A stretch of DNA of 64,000 nt from Pandoraea communis (lineage in GTDB: Bacteria > Pseudomonadota > Gammaproteobacteria > Burkholderiales > Burkholderiaceae): assembly GCF_902459745.1 (NCBI RefSeq), contig NZ_CABPSJ010000001.1, positions 806,001 through 870,000 on the forward strand. Direction: 5' to 3'. Below the pieces are notes generated by a model. That model searched no databases. It saw only the letters and a list, made by a program, of their open reading frames with translations, and had not been told where the DNA came from. Numbering within the stretch: the first letter of the stretch is position 1; every line of letters begins with the position of its first letter. The translations under genes were made by a program, and so were the position numbers. Shown one piece after another: positions 27,643-36,308 of the stretch.

Positions 27643-27796
27643 AATCGACATCGCCGAGTTAACTGACAACTTGCGGGGCGATTCGAGTGAGCCACCCTAT
27701 CAGGCAGCACATTCGACCAACTTTCCGCTAAAGCGTCGCCGCTTCCCCTCCGATGACGGCTACGTGAGTCGCCAAGTTCATTTAGAGGAGCCAGAA

Positions 27797-28975
27797 GTGG
27801 CGAACGATTATCTCTTTACCTCCGAATCGGTTTCTGAAGGTCACCCGGATAAGGTCGCTGACCAGATTTCTGACGCCGTTCTCGATGCCATCCTGAAGCA
27901 AGACAAATACGCCCGCGTTGCTGCCGAGACGCTTTGCAACACGGGTCTTGTCGTGCTGGCTGGCGAAATCACCACGACCGCCACAGTCGACTACCAGCAA
28001 GTCGCACGCGATACGATTCGCCGCATCGGTTATGACAACACCGACTACGGTATCGATTACAAGGGTTGCGCGGTGCTGGTCGCCTACGACCGCCAGTCGC
28101 CGGACATCGCCCAGGGCGTGGACCGCGCGCATGACGACAACCTCGATCAAGGGGCCGGCGACCAAGGCCTGATGTTCGGTTACGCCTGCGACGAAACGCC
28201 GGAACTCATGCCGCTGCCGATCTACCTGTCGCACCGTCTGGTCGAGCGCCAGTCGCAAGTGCGCCGCGATGGCCGTCTGCCCTGGCTGCGCCCGGACGCC
28301 AAGTCCCAGGTCACCATCAGATACGAAAACGGCCGTCCGCACAGCATCGACACCGTCGTGCTCTCGACGCAGCATGCGCCTGACATCGGTCTGGAAGCCC
28401 TGCGCGAAGCCGTGATCGAAGAAGTCATCAAGCCGGTGCTGCCGGCCGACCTGATCAAGGGCGATATCAAGTTCCTGGTGAACCCGACCGGCCGTTTCGT
28501 GATCGGTGGACCGCAAGGCGACGCCGGCCTCACGGGCCGCAAGATCATCGTCGACACGTACGGCGGCGCCGCACCGCACGGCGGTGGCGCGTTCTCGGGC
28601 AAGGACCCGTCGAAGGTCGACCGTTCGGCGGCCTATGCCGGGCGTTACGTTGCGAAGAACATCGTGGCCGCCGGTCTGGCCACGAAATGCGTGATTCAGG
28701 TCTCGTACGCCATTGGCGTGGCCCGTCCGACGTCGGTCATGGTCAACACCTTCGGCACCGGCAAGATCAGCGATCAGCGCATCGCCGAGCTGGTCGAGAA
28801 GCACTTCGATCTGCGTCCGAAGGGCATCATCCAGATGCTCGACCTGCTGCGCCCGATCTACGAGAAGACCGCCGCCTATGGTCACTTCGGCCGCGAAGAG
28901 CCGGAATTCTCGTGGGAAGCGACCGATCGCGCCGACGCCCTGCTGGCCGACGCTGGCCTGCGCGCCGTGGCCTGA
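27797..28975 (+). CDS. metK: S-adenosylmethionine synthetase
   Basis: A 392-residue enzyme making SAM from methionine and ATP. Family motifs are plain: the N-terminal [31 protein letters not shown], and the P-loop-like [16 protein letters not shown]. The start is a GTG at 27797, preceded by gaggag at 6 bp. The protein then begins at the same residue as its relatives, whereas the open frame extends to 27584 with no ATG in a suitable place. A double hairpin terminator follows. Confidence 0.96.
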   Translation: MANDYLFTSESVSEGHPDKVADQISDAVLDAILKQDKYARVAAETLCNTGLVVLAGEITTTATVDYQQVARDTIRRIGYDNTDYGIDYKGCAVLVAYDRQSPDIAQGVDRAHDDNLDQGAGDQGLMFGYACDETPELMPLPIYLSHRLVERQSQVRRDGRLPWLRPDAKSQVTIRYENGRPHSIDTVVLSTQHAPDIGLEALREAVIEEVIKPVLPADLIKGDIKFLVNPTGRFVIGGPQGDAGLTGRKIIVDTYGGAAPHGGGAFSGKDPSKVDRSAAYAGRYVAKNIVAAGLATKCVIQVSYAIGVARPTSVMVNTFGTGKISDQRIAELVEKHFDLRPKGIIQMLDLLRPIYEKTAAYGHFGREEPEFSWEATDRADALLADAGLRAVA

Positions 28976-28994
28976 TCGAGAGTGCGTGACCCGG

Positions 28995-29066
28995 CGCTCA
29001 CCGGTCGAAACCGGTGAGCGTCAAACAAAACCCCCGCCCGGGTCAAACCGGCGGGGGTTTTGTTTT
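28995..29066 (+). terminator. Tandem hairpins ending the metK transcript
   Basis: A perfect 11-bp stem with a CGAA loop (arms 28995-29005 and 29010-29020) is followed by a perfect 14-bp stem (29025-29038 and 29050-29063) with a T-rich end (ttttgttttg). Because the second stem is flanked by A runs on its left side, it also serves the minus-strand aldehyde dehydrogenase gene. Confidence 0.85.
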
Positions 29067-29112
29067 GTCCCGGCGCCCGTCGCCCGACGCGAGGGCTTCC
29101 GGCAGAGATCCG

Positions 29113-30594
29113 TCAGCGCAGCAACTGCCGGATCATCGCGGCGAACACCTTGCCGTAGGGCGGATTGAGCAGTCCGGCACCGTTCCAGCGCGCCTGCCGG
29201 AAAATCGGCTTCTCTTTGGAGAACGTGCGAAAGCCCGCCTCGCCGTGATACCCGCCCATGCCCGATGCGCCCACCCCACCGAACGGGAGGGCATGCTCGG
29301 CAACGTGCAGCAGCGTGTCGTTGATCGTCACGCCGCCGGAAATCGTGCTGTCCACCACCTGATCGATGCGCGAGTTGTCGGTATCGAACACATACAACGC
29401 CAGTGGACGCGGACGCTCATTCACATACGCGATAGCGGCGTCCAGGTCGTCGTAGGGCACCACGGGCAACAACGGCCCGAAGATCTCCTCGCGCATTACG
29501 CGCATGCCGTCGTGCACGCCGGTGAGCACCACGGGCGGCAGACGTCTGCGCGACGCCTGTGCCGGGGTATCGAACAACTCATACGACGTGGCGCCCTGCG
29601 CCGCCGCCTCGGCCGCCAGCCCGGACAACCGTTCGAAGTGCCGTGCCGACACGATGCTCGTGTACTGCGGATTGTTTACGGCATCCGGGTAAAGACGTGC
29701 CGCCACCTGTTTCGCCGTCGCCACGAAAGCATCGAGCTTCTCGCGCGGCACGAGTACGTAGTCGGGTGCCACGCACGTTTGCCCCGCGTTGACCAGCTTG
29801 CCGAGCATGATGCGCTCCACGGCATGCTCCCAACGTGCGCCCCGCCCGATGATGGCAGGCGACTTGCCGCCTAGTTCGAGGGTCACGGGGGTGAGATGCT
29901 CGCTCGCCGCACGCATCACATGATGGCCGATGGACGTCGCCCCGGTGAACAGCAGATGGTCGAACGGCAACGTCGAAAACGCGCGGGCGGCCTGCGCATC
30001 GCCGGTCACGACCGTCACCCATTCCGGCGCAAACGTCTCGGCCACCGCCGCCGCGAAAACCTCGGCAAAACGTGGCGTGACTTCCGACACCTTGATCATC
30101 ACGCGATTGCCTGCCGCCAGTGCGTCGGTCAGTGGGCCGACGGCGAGGAACAGCGGGTAATTCCACGGCACGATCACGCCGACGACACCCAAGGGTTGCG
30201 GGACGACCGCCCGCCGCGCAGGCAGCAGCCAGAGATTGGCCCAGCCTCGCGAGCCGCGCATCCAGCGACGCGTGTGCGAAAGGGCATGCTTCAGATTGCC
30301 GTGCGACGGGAATAGCTCGAGCATGTCCGTTTCATGCACCGAGCGGCCGCCGAAATCTTCATCGATGGCGTTGGCGAACGGCTCGCGATACTTGTGCAGC
30401 ATCGCTTGCAGCGCCTTCAAATGACGCTTGCGCGTGGGCCAGTCGACGTGCGGCGAGGCGTCGTGGGCACGGCGCATCGCGTCGAAACGGGGGGACAGCA
30501 GCGCGCGCGCAACGTCCTCGTCGGCGGAGGTATCCTGCGCCGACGTCACCGGCCCCGCCTCATGCAAACTGTCCAGTTCAAGGTTATGTCCCAT
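29113..30594 (-). CDS. Coniferyl-aldehyde-type aldehyde dehydrogenase
   Basis: A 493-residue NAD(P)-dependent ALDH. The nucleophile is C274 in NAGQTCVAP, the base E240 in LELGGKSP, and the oxyanion Asn N145 in PWNYP. The C-terminal ENERPRPLALY-like segment and HALPFGGVGASGMGGYHG place it with the class-3-like ALDHs annotated as coniferyl aldehyde dehydrogenase. The ATG at 30594 has ggaggag before it. Its neighbour upstream on the same strand is an AidB-like acyl-CoA dehydrogenase (71-bp gap). The real substrate may be any medium or aromatic aldehyde. Confidence 0.85.
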   Translation of the reverse strand: MGHNLELDSLHEAGPVTSAQDTSADEDVARALLSPRFDAMRRAHDASPHVDWPTRKRHLKALQAMLHKYREPFANAIDEDFGGRSVHETDMLELFPSHGNLKHALSHTRRWMRGSRGWANLWLLPARRAVVPQPLGVVGVIVPWNYPLFLAVGPLTDALAAGNRVMIKVSEVTPRFAEVFAAAVAETFAPEWVTVVTGDAQAARAFSTLPFDHLLFTGATSIGHHVMRAASEHLTPVTLELGGKSPAIIGRGARWEHAVERIMLGKLVNAGQTCVAPDYVLVPREKLDAFVATAKQVAARLYPDAVNNPQYTSIVSARHFERLSGLAAEAAAQGATSYELFDTPAQASRRRLPPVVLTGVHDGMRVMREEIFGPLLPVVPYDDLDAAIAYVNERPRPLALYVFDTDNSRIDQVVDSTISGGVTINDTLLHVAEHALPFGGVGASGMGGYHGEAGFRTFSKEKPIFRQARWNGAGLLNPPYGKVFAAMIRQLLR

Positions 30595-30665
30595 GCCGTC
30601 TCCTCCCTGTGACCGCCAGCGGCCGGCCTGCATGCCGTCCGGCGCCCACCGATGTATTTCATGCG

Positions 30666-32330
30666 TTATGCGAGAAACACCCGGTCGAGCCAGGCACGTT
30701 GAACACCTGCCGCGAGCGTGTCCGGCATGACGCCATAAACCCGTCCCCCGGCGCTCGAGAAGCGGCTCTCGATGAAACCGTGCGCCAATTCGGCGGGTGC
30801 ATGTTCGAGCAGCAACGCCGCCTGCGACAACAAGACGATCTGCTGGGCAATGGCGCGCGCACGCACCGCATGCGTTGCGGGATCGGCGGCCAGCCAGCCA
30901 TGCAGTTGCCCCAACGCGGCACGCAACGTCGCATGCGACCCGGTGCGCTTTTCGAGCCACTGGAACCAGTGCTGCGCAACGTCGGGCTCGCGGCCGATGG
31001 CACGCAACACGTCAAGACACATCACATTGCCCGAGCCTTCCCAGATCGAATTGACGGGGGCCTCGCGATACAGTCGCGCGAGCGGCCCCGTTTCCACATA
31101 GCCGTTACCGCCCCACACTTCCATGCATTCGCCGGCCAGTTCGAGCGCGCGCTTGCACACCCAGAACTTCGCCGCGGGAAGCACGATACGCCGCCAGGCA
31201 CGCTCAACCGGTGAATCGTCGTCGGAGGCGTTCGCATCGAACGCCTGCGCGAGGCGCATCGCCAGCCACGTCGCGGCCTCCGATTCCAGCGCGAGATCCG
31301 CGAGCACCGTCGTCATCAGATCCTGATCGATGAGCTTCGCACCGAATGCCGTACGGTGCCTTGCGTGATGAATCGCCTGCACGACGCCGGCGCGCATCAT
31401 CGCCGCGCTGCCGATCACGCAATCGAGCCGCGTGTATGTCGCCATCTCGATGATCGTGGGAATGCCTCGCCCCGGCGCGCCGACGCGCGTGCCATACGCG
31501 CCCTGAAACTCGACTTCGCTGCTCGCGTTGGAACGGTTGCCCAGCTTGTCCTTGAGACGCTGAATCTGCACGGCGTTCTTGCGGCCGTCCGGCGTGTAGC
31601 GCGGCACGAAGAAGCAAGAGAGCGCATCGCTGTCGCTATCGCGTGCGAGCACCAGATGCGCATCGCACTGCGGCGCCGAGAAGAACCACTTGTGACCGAC
31701 CAGCGAAAACGTACCGTCGCCGCGCTCGGTTGCCGTGGTGGTGTTGGTGCGCACGTCCGATCCGCCCTGCTTCTCCGTCATCCCCATGCCGATGAGAATG
31801 GCGTGCTTCTGTGCGAGCGGCACATCGCGCGGATCGTGCTGCGGTGCGAGCAACTTGTCCTTGATCGACGCGAAGAGCAAAGGCTCCTGGGCAAGCACCG
31901 GAATGCTCGCGAACGTCATGGTCGTGGGACACAACGCGCCCGCCTCGTTCTGGGCGTGCAGAAAATACGACGCCGTACGCGCCGCCATCACGCCGCCGCG
32001 CGGATGTGCCCATGGCAACGACTGGAGTTGTGCACCGCGCAACAGGCCCATGAGCGCATGCCACGCGGGATGAAACTCAACTTGATCGATGCGATTGCCT
32101 TGCGAATCGAACGATTGCAGCTCCGGCGCATGACGATTGGCCATCTGCGCCCATTGCTGGACCTCGGCTTCGCCCAGACGCGCGCCCTGACGATACAGCG
32201 TCTTCGCATGCCAGTCGGCATTGAAAACCGCCACCGCGGCTTGCAGGGCGGTATCCGTGGCGTAAAGGTTGTAATCCGTGAGCGGCGGCACCTGATTGGT
32301 GACGTCGTGGGTCTGCCAGGCTTCAGTCAT
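30666..32330 (-). CDS. AidB-like acyl-CoA dehydrogenase
   Basis: A 554-residue flavoprotein of the acyl-CoA dehydrogenase superfamily. The size, the N-terminal LTDYNLYATD and the central GMGMTEKQGGSDVRTN and VWGGNGYVETGPLARLYREAP are typical of the AidB branch. The branch's active-site region EAPVNSIWEGSGNV is present. AidB of E. coli binds DNA and is induced by alkylation; many paralogues probably act on acyl-CoAs instead. The ATG at 32330 (gagacac before it) gives the family N-terminus MTEAWQTHDVTNQ. It leads a two-gene unit with the aldehyde dehydrogenase and is divergent from the GMC gene. Confidence 0.87.
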   Translation of the reverse strand: MTEAWQTHDVTNQVPPLTDYNLYATDTALQAAVAVFNADWHAKTLYRQGARLGEAEVQQWAQMANRHAPELQSFDSQGNRIDQVEFHPAWHALMGLLRGAQLQSLPWAHPRGGVMAARTASYFLHAQNEAGALCPTTMTFASIPVLAQEPLLFASIKDKLLAPQHDPRDVPLAQKHAILIGMGMTEKQGGSDVRTNTTTATERGDGTFSLVGHKWFFSAPQCDAHLVLARDSDSDALSCFFVPRYTPDGRKNAVQIQRLKDKLGNRSNASSEVEFQGAYGTRVGAPGRGIPTIIEMATYTRLDCVIGSAAMMRAGVVQAIHHARHRTAFGAKLIDQDLMTTVLADLALESEAATWLAMRLAQAFDANASDDDSPVERAWRRIVLPAAKFWVCKRALELAGECMEVWGGNGYVETGPLARLYREAPVNSIWEGSGNVMCLDVLRAIGREPDVAQHWFQWLEKRTGSHATLRAALGQLHGWLAADPATHAVRARAIAQQIVLLSQAALLLEHAPAELAHGFIESRFSSAGGRVYGVMPDTLAAGVQRAWLDRVFLA

Positions 32331-32622
32331 CCGTGTCTCCGTATGCCCATATGCCGAACTTGGGACGGTCACCTCAAGTGCATCTTTTCATCATAGCGGC
32401 TAGGTCTCCCCCATTCACACAAATTAGAGGAATGCTTCACTTCGCCCCCGGGCACAGGGGATGTCTGTCTACAATAAGTGCCGCTGCAAGACGTCACCCA
32501 CGGGGAGCGAATCGCGCAGGTGCGGCCCCCCAAAAATGCGCGTAGAACGATAAGCAAAAACGCAGCGAACAGGAAATCAACAACCCAGTTGATGCAGTGC
32601 CCATCCAAGGGAGGATGACAGC

Positions 32623-34311
32623 ATGGACTATGACTACGTCATTGTCGGCGGCGGCTCTGCCGGTTGCGCGCTGGCCGCGCGGCTGGCCGACGGCGCACCG
32701 CAGCGCACGATCGCGCTCATCGAAGCCGGCCCCCCCGACGACAGCTTTCTCGTACGGCTGCCGCTCGGCATCGCGGCGCTCGTGCCGTTCCGGTCGCGTC
32801 GCAACTATGGGTATCGCACCACACCGCAGGCGGGACTCACGGGACGCCAGGGCTACCAGCCACGCGGGCGCGGGCTGGGGGGCTCGAGTTCGATCAACGC
32901 GATGATCTACACCCGCGGCCATCCGGACGATTACAACGACTGGGCACAGGCCGGCTGCCCCGGCTGGGGATGGGACGACGTGCTGCCATACTTCCGTCGC
33001 AGCGAGCACAACGAGCGCGGCACCAACGCCTGGCACGGCACCGGCGGCCCGCTCAACGTCTCGGATCTACGCACGGTGAACCCGTTTTCGAGACACTATG
33101 TCGAGGCGGCGCGCGAAGCCGGGTTTCCGGTCAGCGACGACTTCAACGGCGCGCAATACGAAGGGGCTGGCGTCTATCAGGTGACGCAGAAAGACGGCGA
33201 GCGATGGAATGCCGCGCGCGCCTATCTGCACGGGAAATCGCGGGCGAATCTGCATGTCATCACCGGCGCGCTTGTGCAGCGCATCGTCTTCGATGGAAAA
33301 CGGGCGACGGGCGTCAAACTGCAACGTCGCGGCGCCCTGGAGACGATTCGTGCGCGAGCGGAGGTGGTACTGAGCGCGGGCGCGTTCAACTCGCCGCAGT
33401 TGCTGATGTGCTCAGGCATCGGCCCCGCCGGGCATCTGCGCTCGCACGGGTTGGAAGTGCGCGTCGACGCGCCGGGCGTCGGTGAGAATCTGCAAGATCA
33501 CATCGACTTCATCATCAACAAGTACGTCGCGCACCGCGATCTCGTGGGCTATACGCCGGCCGGGTTGTGGCATCTGCTCATCCAGGGGCTAGATTATCTG
33601 CGTGACAAGCGCGGCTTGTTCGCCAGCAATATCGCCGAGGCGGGCGGCTTCCTCAAGAGCGATCCCACCCTCGCGCGCCCCGATTTGCAGATGCACTTTC
33701 TCGTGGGTATTTGCGACAACCACAATCGTCGACTGCATTTACGGCGCGGCATGTCGCTGCATGCGTGCGTGCTGCGTCCGAAGAGCCGCGGACGCGTGAC
33801 GCTCGCCTCCGCCGACATGCGCGACGCCCCGCAAATCGATCCGGCATTCCTGCAAGCACAAGAGGACGTCGACACGTTGCTGCGCGGTGCGCGCGTGATT
33901 CGGCGGATTCTCGCGGCGCCATCGCTCGCGCAGTTCGGCGGGCAGGAGTTGCACAGCCGGGGCATCGAGTCGGACGAGGCGCTCACGGCCCTGATCCGGG
34001 CACGCGCCGACACCATCTATCACCCGGTAGGCACATGCCGGATGGGCAGCGATGCGGGCTCGGTCGTCGACCCGGAATTGAAGGTGCGTGGCGTGGAGGG
34101 GCTGCGTGTGGTCGACGCATCGATCATGCCGACACTCATCGGCGGCAATACCAACGCACCGTCGATGATGATCGGAGAAAAGGCGGCGGATCTGATGCTG
34201 GGACGTGTGCTGGCACCGGTGCCACACGATGACCCGGCAGCCGTGGACGCATCACGCACGCCTTCGGCCGAATCGATTGTGTTAGCCACCCGTGCGCAGC
34301 CACAGGTTTAG
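32623..34311 (+). CDS. GMC-family FAD oxidoreductase (alcohol/choline dehydrogenase type)
   Basis: A 562-residue GMC enzyme. The ADP-binding loop VGGGSAG is at 8-14, the first GMC signature is RGRGLGGSSSINAMIYTRG (about 81-99), and the second contains SAGAFNSPQLL. The catalytic His is H467 in YHPVGTCRMG and the partner Asn lies in GGNTNAPS. Such enzymes oxidise alcohols to aldehydes and pass electrons to a quinone or other acceptor. A ribosome site (ggagg) precedes the ATG. Its last 30 bp overlap the end of the convergent prepilin peptidase gene. The substrate is unknown; proximity to an aldehyde dehydrogenase suggests an alcohol-to-acid route. Confidence 0.88.
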   Translation: MDYDYVIVGGGSAGCALAARLADGAPQRTIALIEAGPPDDSFLVRLPLGIAALVPFRSRRNYGYRTTPQAGLTGRQGYQPRGRGLGGSSSINAMIYTRGHPDDYNDWAQAGCPGWGWDDVLPYFRRSEHNERGTNAWHGTGGPLNVSDLRTVNPFSRHYVEAAREAGFPVSDDFNGAQYEGAGVYQVTQKDGERWNAARAYLHGKSRANLHVITGALVQRIVFDGKRATGVKLQRRGALETIRARAEVVLSAGAFNSPQLLMCSGIGPAGHLRSHGLEVRVDAPGVGENLQDHIDFIINKYVAHRDLVGYTPAGLWHLLIQGLDYLRDKRGLFASNIAEAGGFLKSDPTLARPDLQMHFLVGICDNHNRRLHLRRGMSLHACVLRPKSRGRVTLASADMRDAPQIDPAFLQAQEDVDTLLRGARVIRRILAAPSLAQFGGQELHSRGIESDEALTALIRARADTIYHPVGTCRMGSDAGSVVDPELKVRGVEGLRVVDASIMPTLIGGNTNAPSMMIGEKAADLMLGRVLAPVPHDDPAAVDASRTPSAESIVLATRAQPQV

Positions 34312-35172
34312 GAACGGCTCGCCCCACAACAGGCTAGTCAGCGCCCCCAGATTCAGCCACGGACCGAAAGGCAGCGGCTCGCGCAGCGCGCGGCCGCGCC
34401 ACAGCCCCAGCACCGCGAAGGCGAGTGTCGCCGCGAAGGCACCGAATGCCAGCATCAACGGCACGCCAATCCAGCCGAGCCACGCGCCACACGCCGCGAC
34501 AAGCTTTGCGTCGCCACCGCCGAGTCCGTGCTCGCCCGTCAGTACTCGATATGCGCCGGCGATCATTCCCATGACGCCGTAGCCCAATGCTGCGCCAAGC
34601 ACGGCATCGTCGATGGGTAACGTCAGCCCCGCGACACTGCACAACAGGCCGGCCCACAGCAGCGGCAACGTGAGCGCATCGGGAAGCAGCCGCGTGTCGC
34701 TGTCGATCAGCGTGAGCGACAGCAGCACTGCGCCGAAACCGCACCACGCCAGCATCGTGAGGTACTGCATCGATGGCACGAACTGCCATGCGATGCCCGC
34801 GAACATGACCGCGACGGTGAGTTCAACGAGCGGATAGCGCAGAGAAATCCCCGAGCGGCACTGCGCGCAACGGCCGCGCAGAAGAAGAAAGCCGAGCACC
34901 GGGAAGTTGTGGCGCGCCAGGATGCGTGTCTCGCAATGCGGACAGCGCGACGGCGGCCACGCCAGATTGAACGTGGGCGTGACCGGTGGCGCCTGCCCGG
35001 CCCACGCGGCGCTCTCATGCGCCCACTGCGCCTCGAGCATCCGCGGCAGACGATGCACCACGACGTTCAGAAAACTCCCCACGAACAGCCCCAGCATGGC
35101 CATCGCTGCGACGACCGCTTCACGAGGCAGCGCCCGGAATTCGTGCCACATGAGTTCAATGAGCGACGCCAT
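34282..35172 (-). CDS. Prepilin peptidase / N-methyltransferase (PilD family)
   Basis: A 296-residue multi-pass membrane protease that cuts the leader of type IV prepilins and methylates the new N-terminus. The catalytic aspartates are in TLIDSDTRLLPD and GLGGGDAKL. The zinc-binding cytoplasmic loop with two CxxC pairs (RCPHCETR and RCAQCRSG) is present, which goes with the methyltransferase activity. It is the last gene of the type IVb pilus operon, starting 2 bp after the pilR stop. It shares 30 bp with the convergent GMC gene. Confidence 0.9.
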   Translation of the reverse strand: MASLIELMWHEFRALPREAVVAAMAMLGLFVGSFLNVVVHRLPRMLEAQWAHESAAWAGQAPPVTPTFNLAWPPSRCPHCETRILARHNFPVLGFLLLRGRCAQCRSGISLRYPLVELTVAVMFAGIAWQFVPSMQYLTMLAWCGFGAVLLSLTLIDSDTRLLPDALTLPLLWAGLLCSVAGLTLPIDDAVLGAALGYGVMGMIAGAYRVLTGEHGLGGGDAKLVAACGAWLGWIGVPLMLAFGAFAATLAFAVLGLWRGRALREPLPFGPWLNLGALTSLLWGEPFLNLWLRTGG

Positions 35173-35174
35173 CG

Positions 35175-36266
35175 TCAGAACATCGATTCCGCGTACTCAC
35201 CCGCCGCGTGTCCGATCTGAAGCATACCGGCCACGGTGAAGATGATGGTCAGACCGACGAGTGCCATCAGCACGGAGCGAAGTGCGGCGGAACGCATCTT
35301 GATGCGCTCGGCAACTTCCTCGATGGTCATCAGACCGATCTTGCGAATGCCGGCGTCGAAGTTGGAACGTCCCGCGTATTCGACCAGACGATCGAAGACC
35401 TCCTCGTTGAAGATGCCGGTATCCATCGCCTTGACCATGCTCCGCTCGCTCTTGAGCGACGCACGCATGCGCAGCAAATGAGAGCGCATCCAGGGCGAAG
35501 CCCCTGCGAGCAGCAGCGACACGGAATCGAACACCGATGTCTTTGCGCCGGTTAGCGCGGCGAGCGACACGAGAAACTCACCGGCGCGCACGTCGCGATA
35601 CACGGCGTACGGCCCGAAGTTATCGACGCGCCGCCGCAAGGGTCCCGTCCATCGACTGAGCGACAACAACACGGCCACCACGGCCAGCAGCGGCACGCCA
35701 TAAAGCAGCGGCCACCAGTTCGCGACGAATCCCGACACGATGTACAACCCCGTACCGATGAGCGGGAACTGCTCGGGCGGCATGATCTCGATCATGATCG
35801 GCATCATGCCGTAGGCCACCCCCAGTTGAATGGCGGCGAGCAACACCGACATGAAAATCGGTAGCACCACGGCGCCGGCAATCGCCGCGCGCGTCTGCTG
35901 CTGGAGCGTGACCACGCGTGCCAGAAATCGCAGCGCGCCCGGCAGGTCGCCCTTCTCGCCGGCGGAAATCACAATCAGATCTTCGTCGGGAATGGTGCCT
36001 TCCCACGACTTGCGCAAGTTCTTCGAGCTGGCGCGGTCACGCCACAAGGCATAAAGCGGCGCCATCAGATTGCGCCGCTCCTTCGCACGCGCACACCGGC
36101 GGGAGAAGAGTTCGAACGGATTCGCACCATCTTCGATGGCATCGGCGAAGTCACTGTAGAACTTCGCGCGCATCTTGCGAAAATGGCGCTTTGCCCGGTT
36201 CAGACCCGGATACGGGTCCCGCGCGGGGGACAGCTTGGCAAGCAGACGATTGGCGGCTTCGAGCAT
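35175..36266 (-). CDS. pilR: Type IVb pilus inner-membrane platform protein PilR (GspF/PilC family)
   Basis: A 363-residue polytopic protein related to GspF. There are hydrophobic segments near 125-147, 190-208 and 328-350 and two cytoplasmic helical domains, each with a signature-like glutamate cluster (IVISAGEKGDLPGAL and its counterpart FNEEVFDRLVEYAG). It recruits the PilQ ATPase and organises pilin assembly. It follows pilQ by 42 bp and precedes the prepilin peptidase gene. The symbol follows the plasmid R64 thin pilus naming, not the NtrC-type PilR of other pili. Confidence 0.85.
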   Translation of the reverse strand: MLEAANRLLAKLSPARDPYPGLNRAKRHFRKMRAKFYSDFADAIEDGANPFELFSRRCARAKERRNLMAPLYALWRDRASSKNLRKSWEGTIPDEDLIVISAGEKGDLPGALRFLARVVTLQQQTRAAIAGAVVLPIFMSVLLAAIQLGVAYGMMPIMIEIMPPEQFPLIGTGLYIVSGFVANWWPLLYGVPLLAVVAVLLSLSRWTGPLRRRVDNFGPYAVYRDVRAGEFLVSLAALTGAKTSVFDSVSLLLAGASPWMRSHLLRMRASLKSERSMVKAMDTGIFNEEVFDRLVEYAGRSNFDAGIRKIGLMTIEEVAERIKMRSAALRSVLMALVGLTIIFTVAGMLQIGHAAGEYAESMF

Positions 36267-36308
36267 AGGGAATAGCGCTGCGTTTCAGACGAATTGCGTG
36301 AGGATGAC

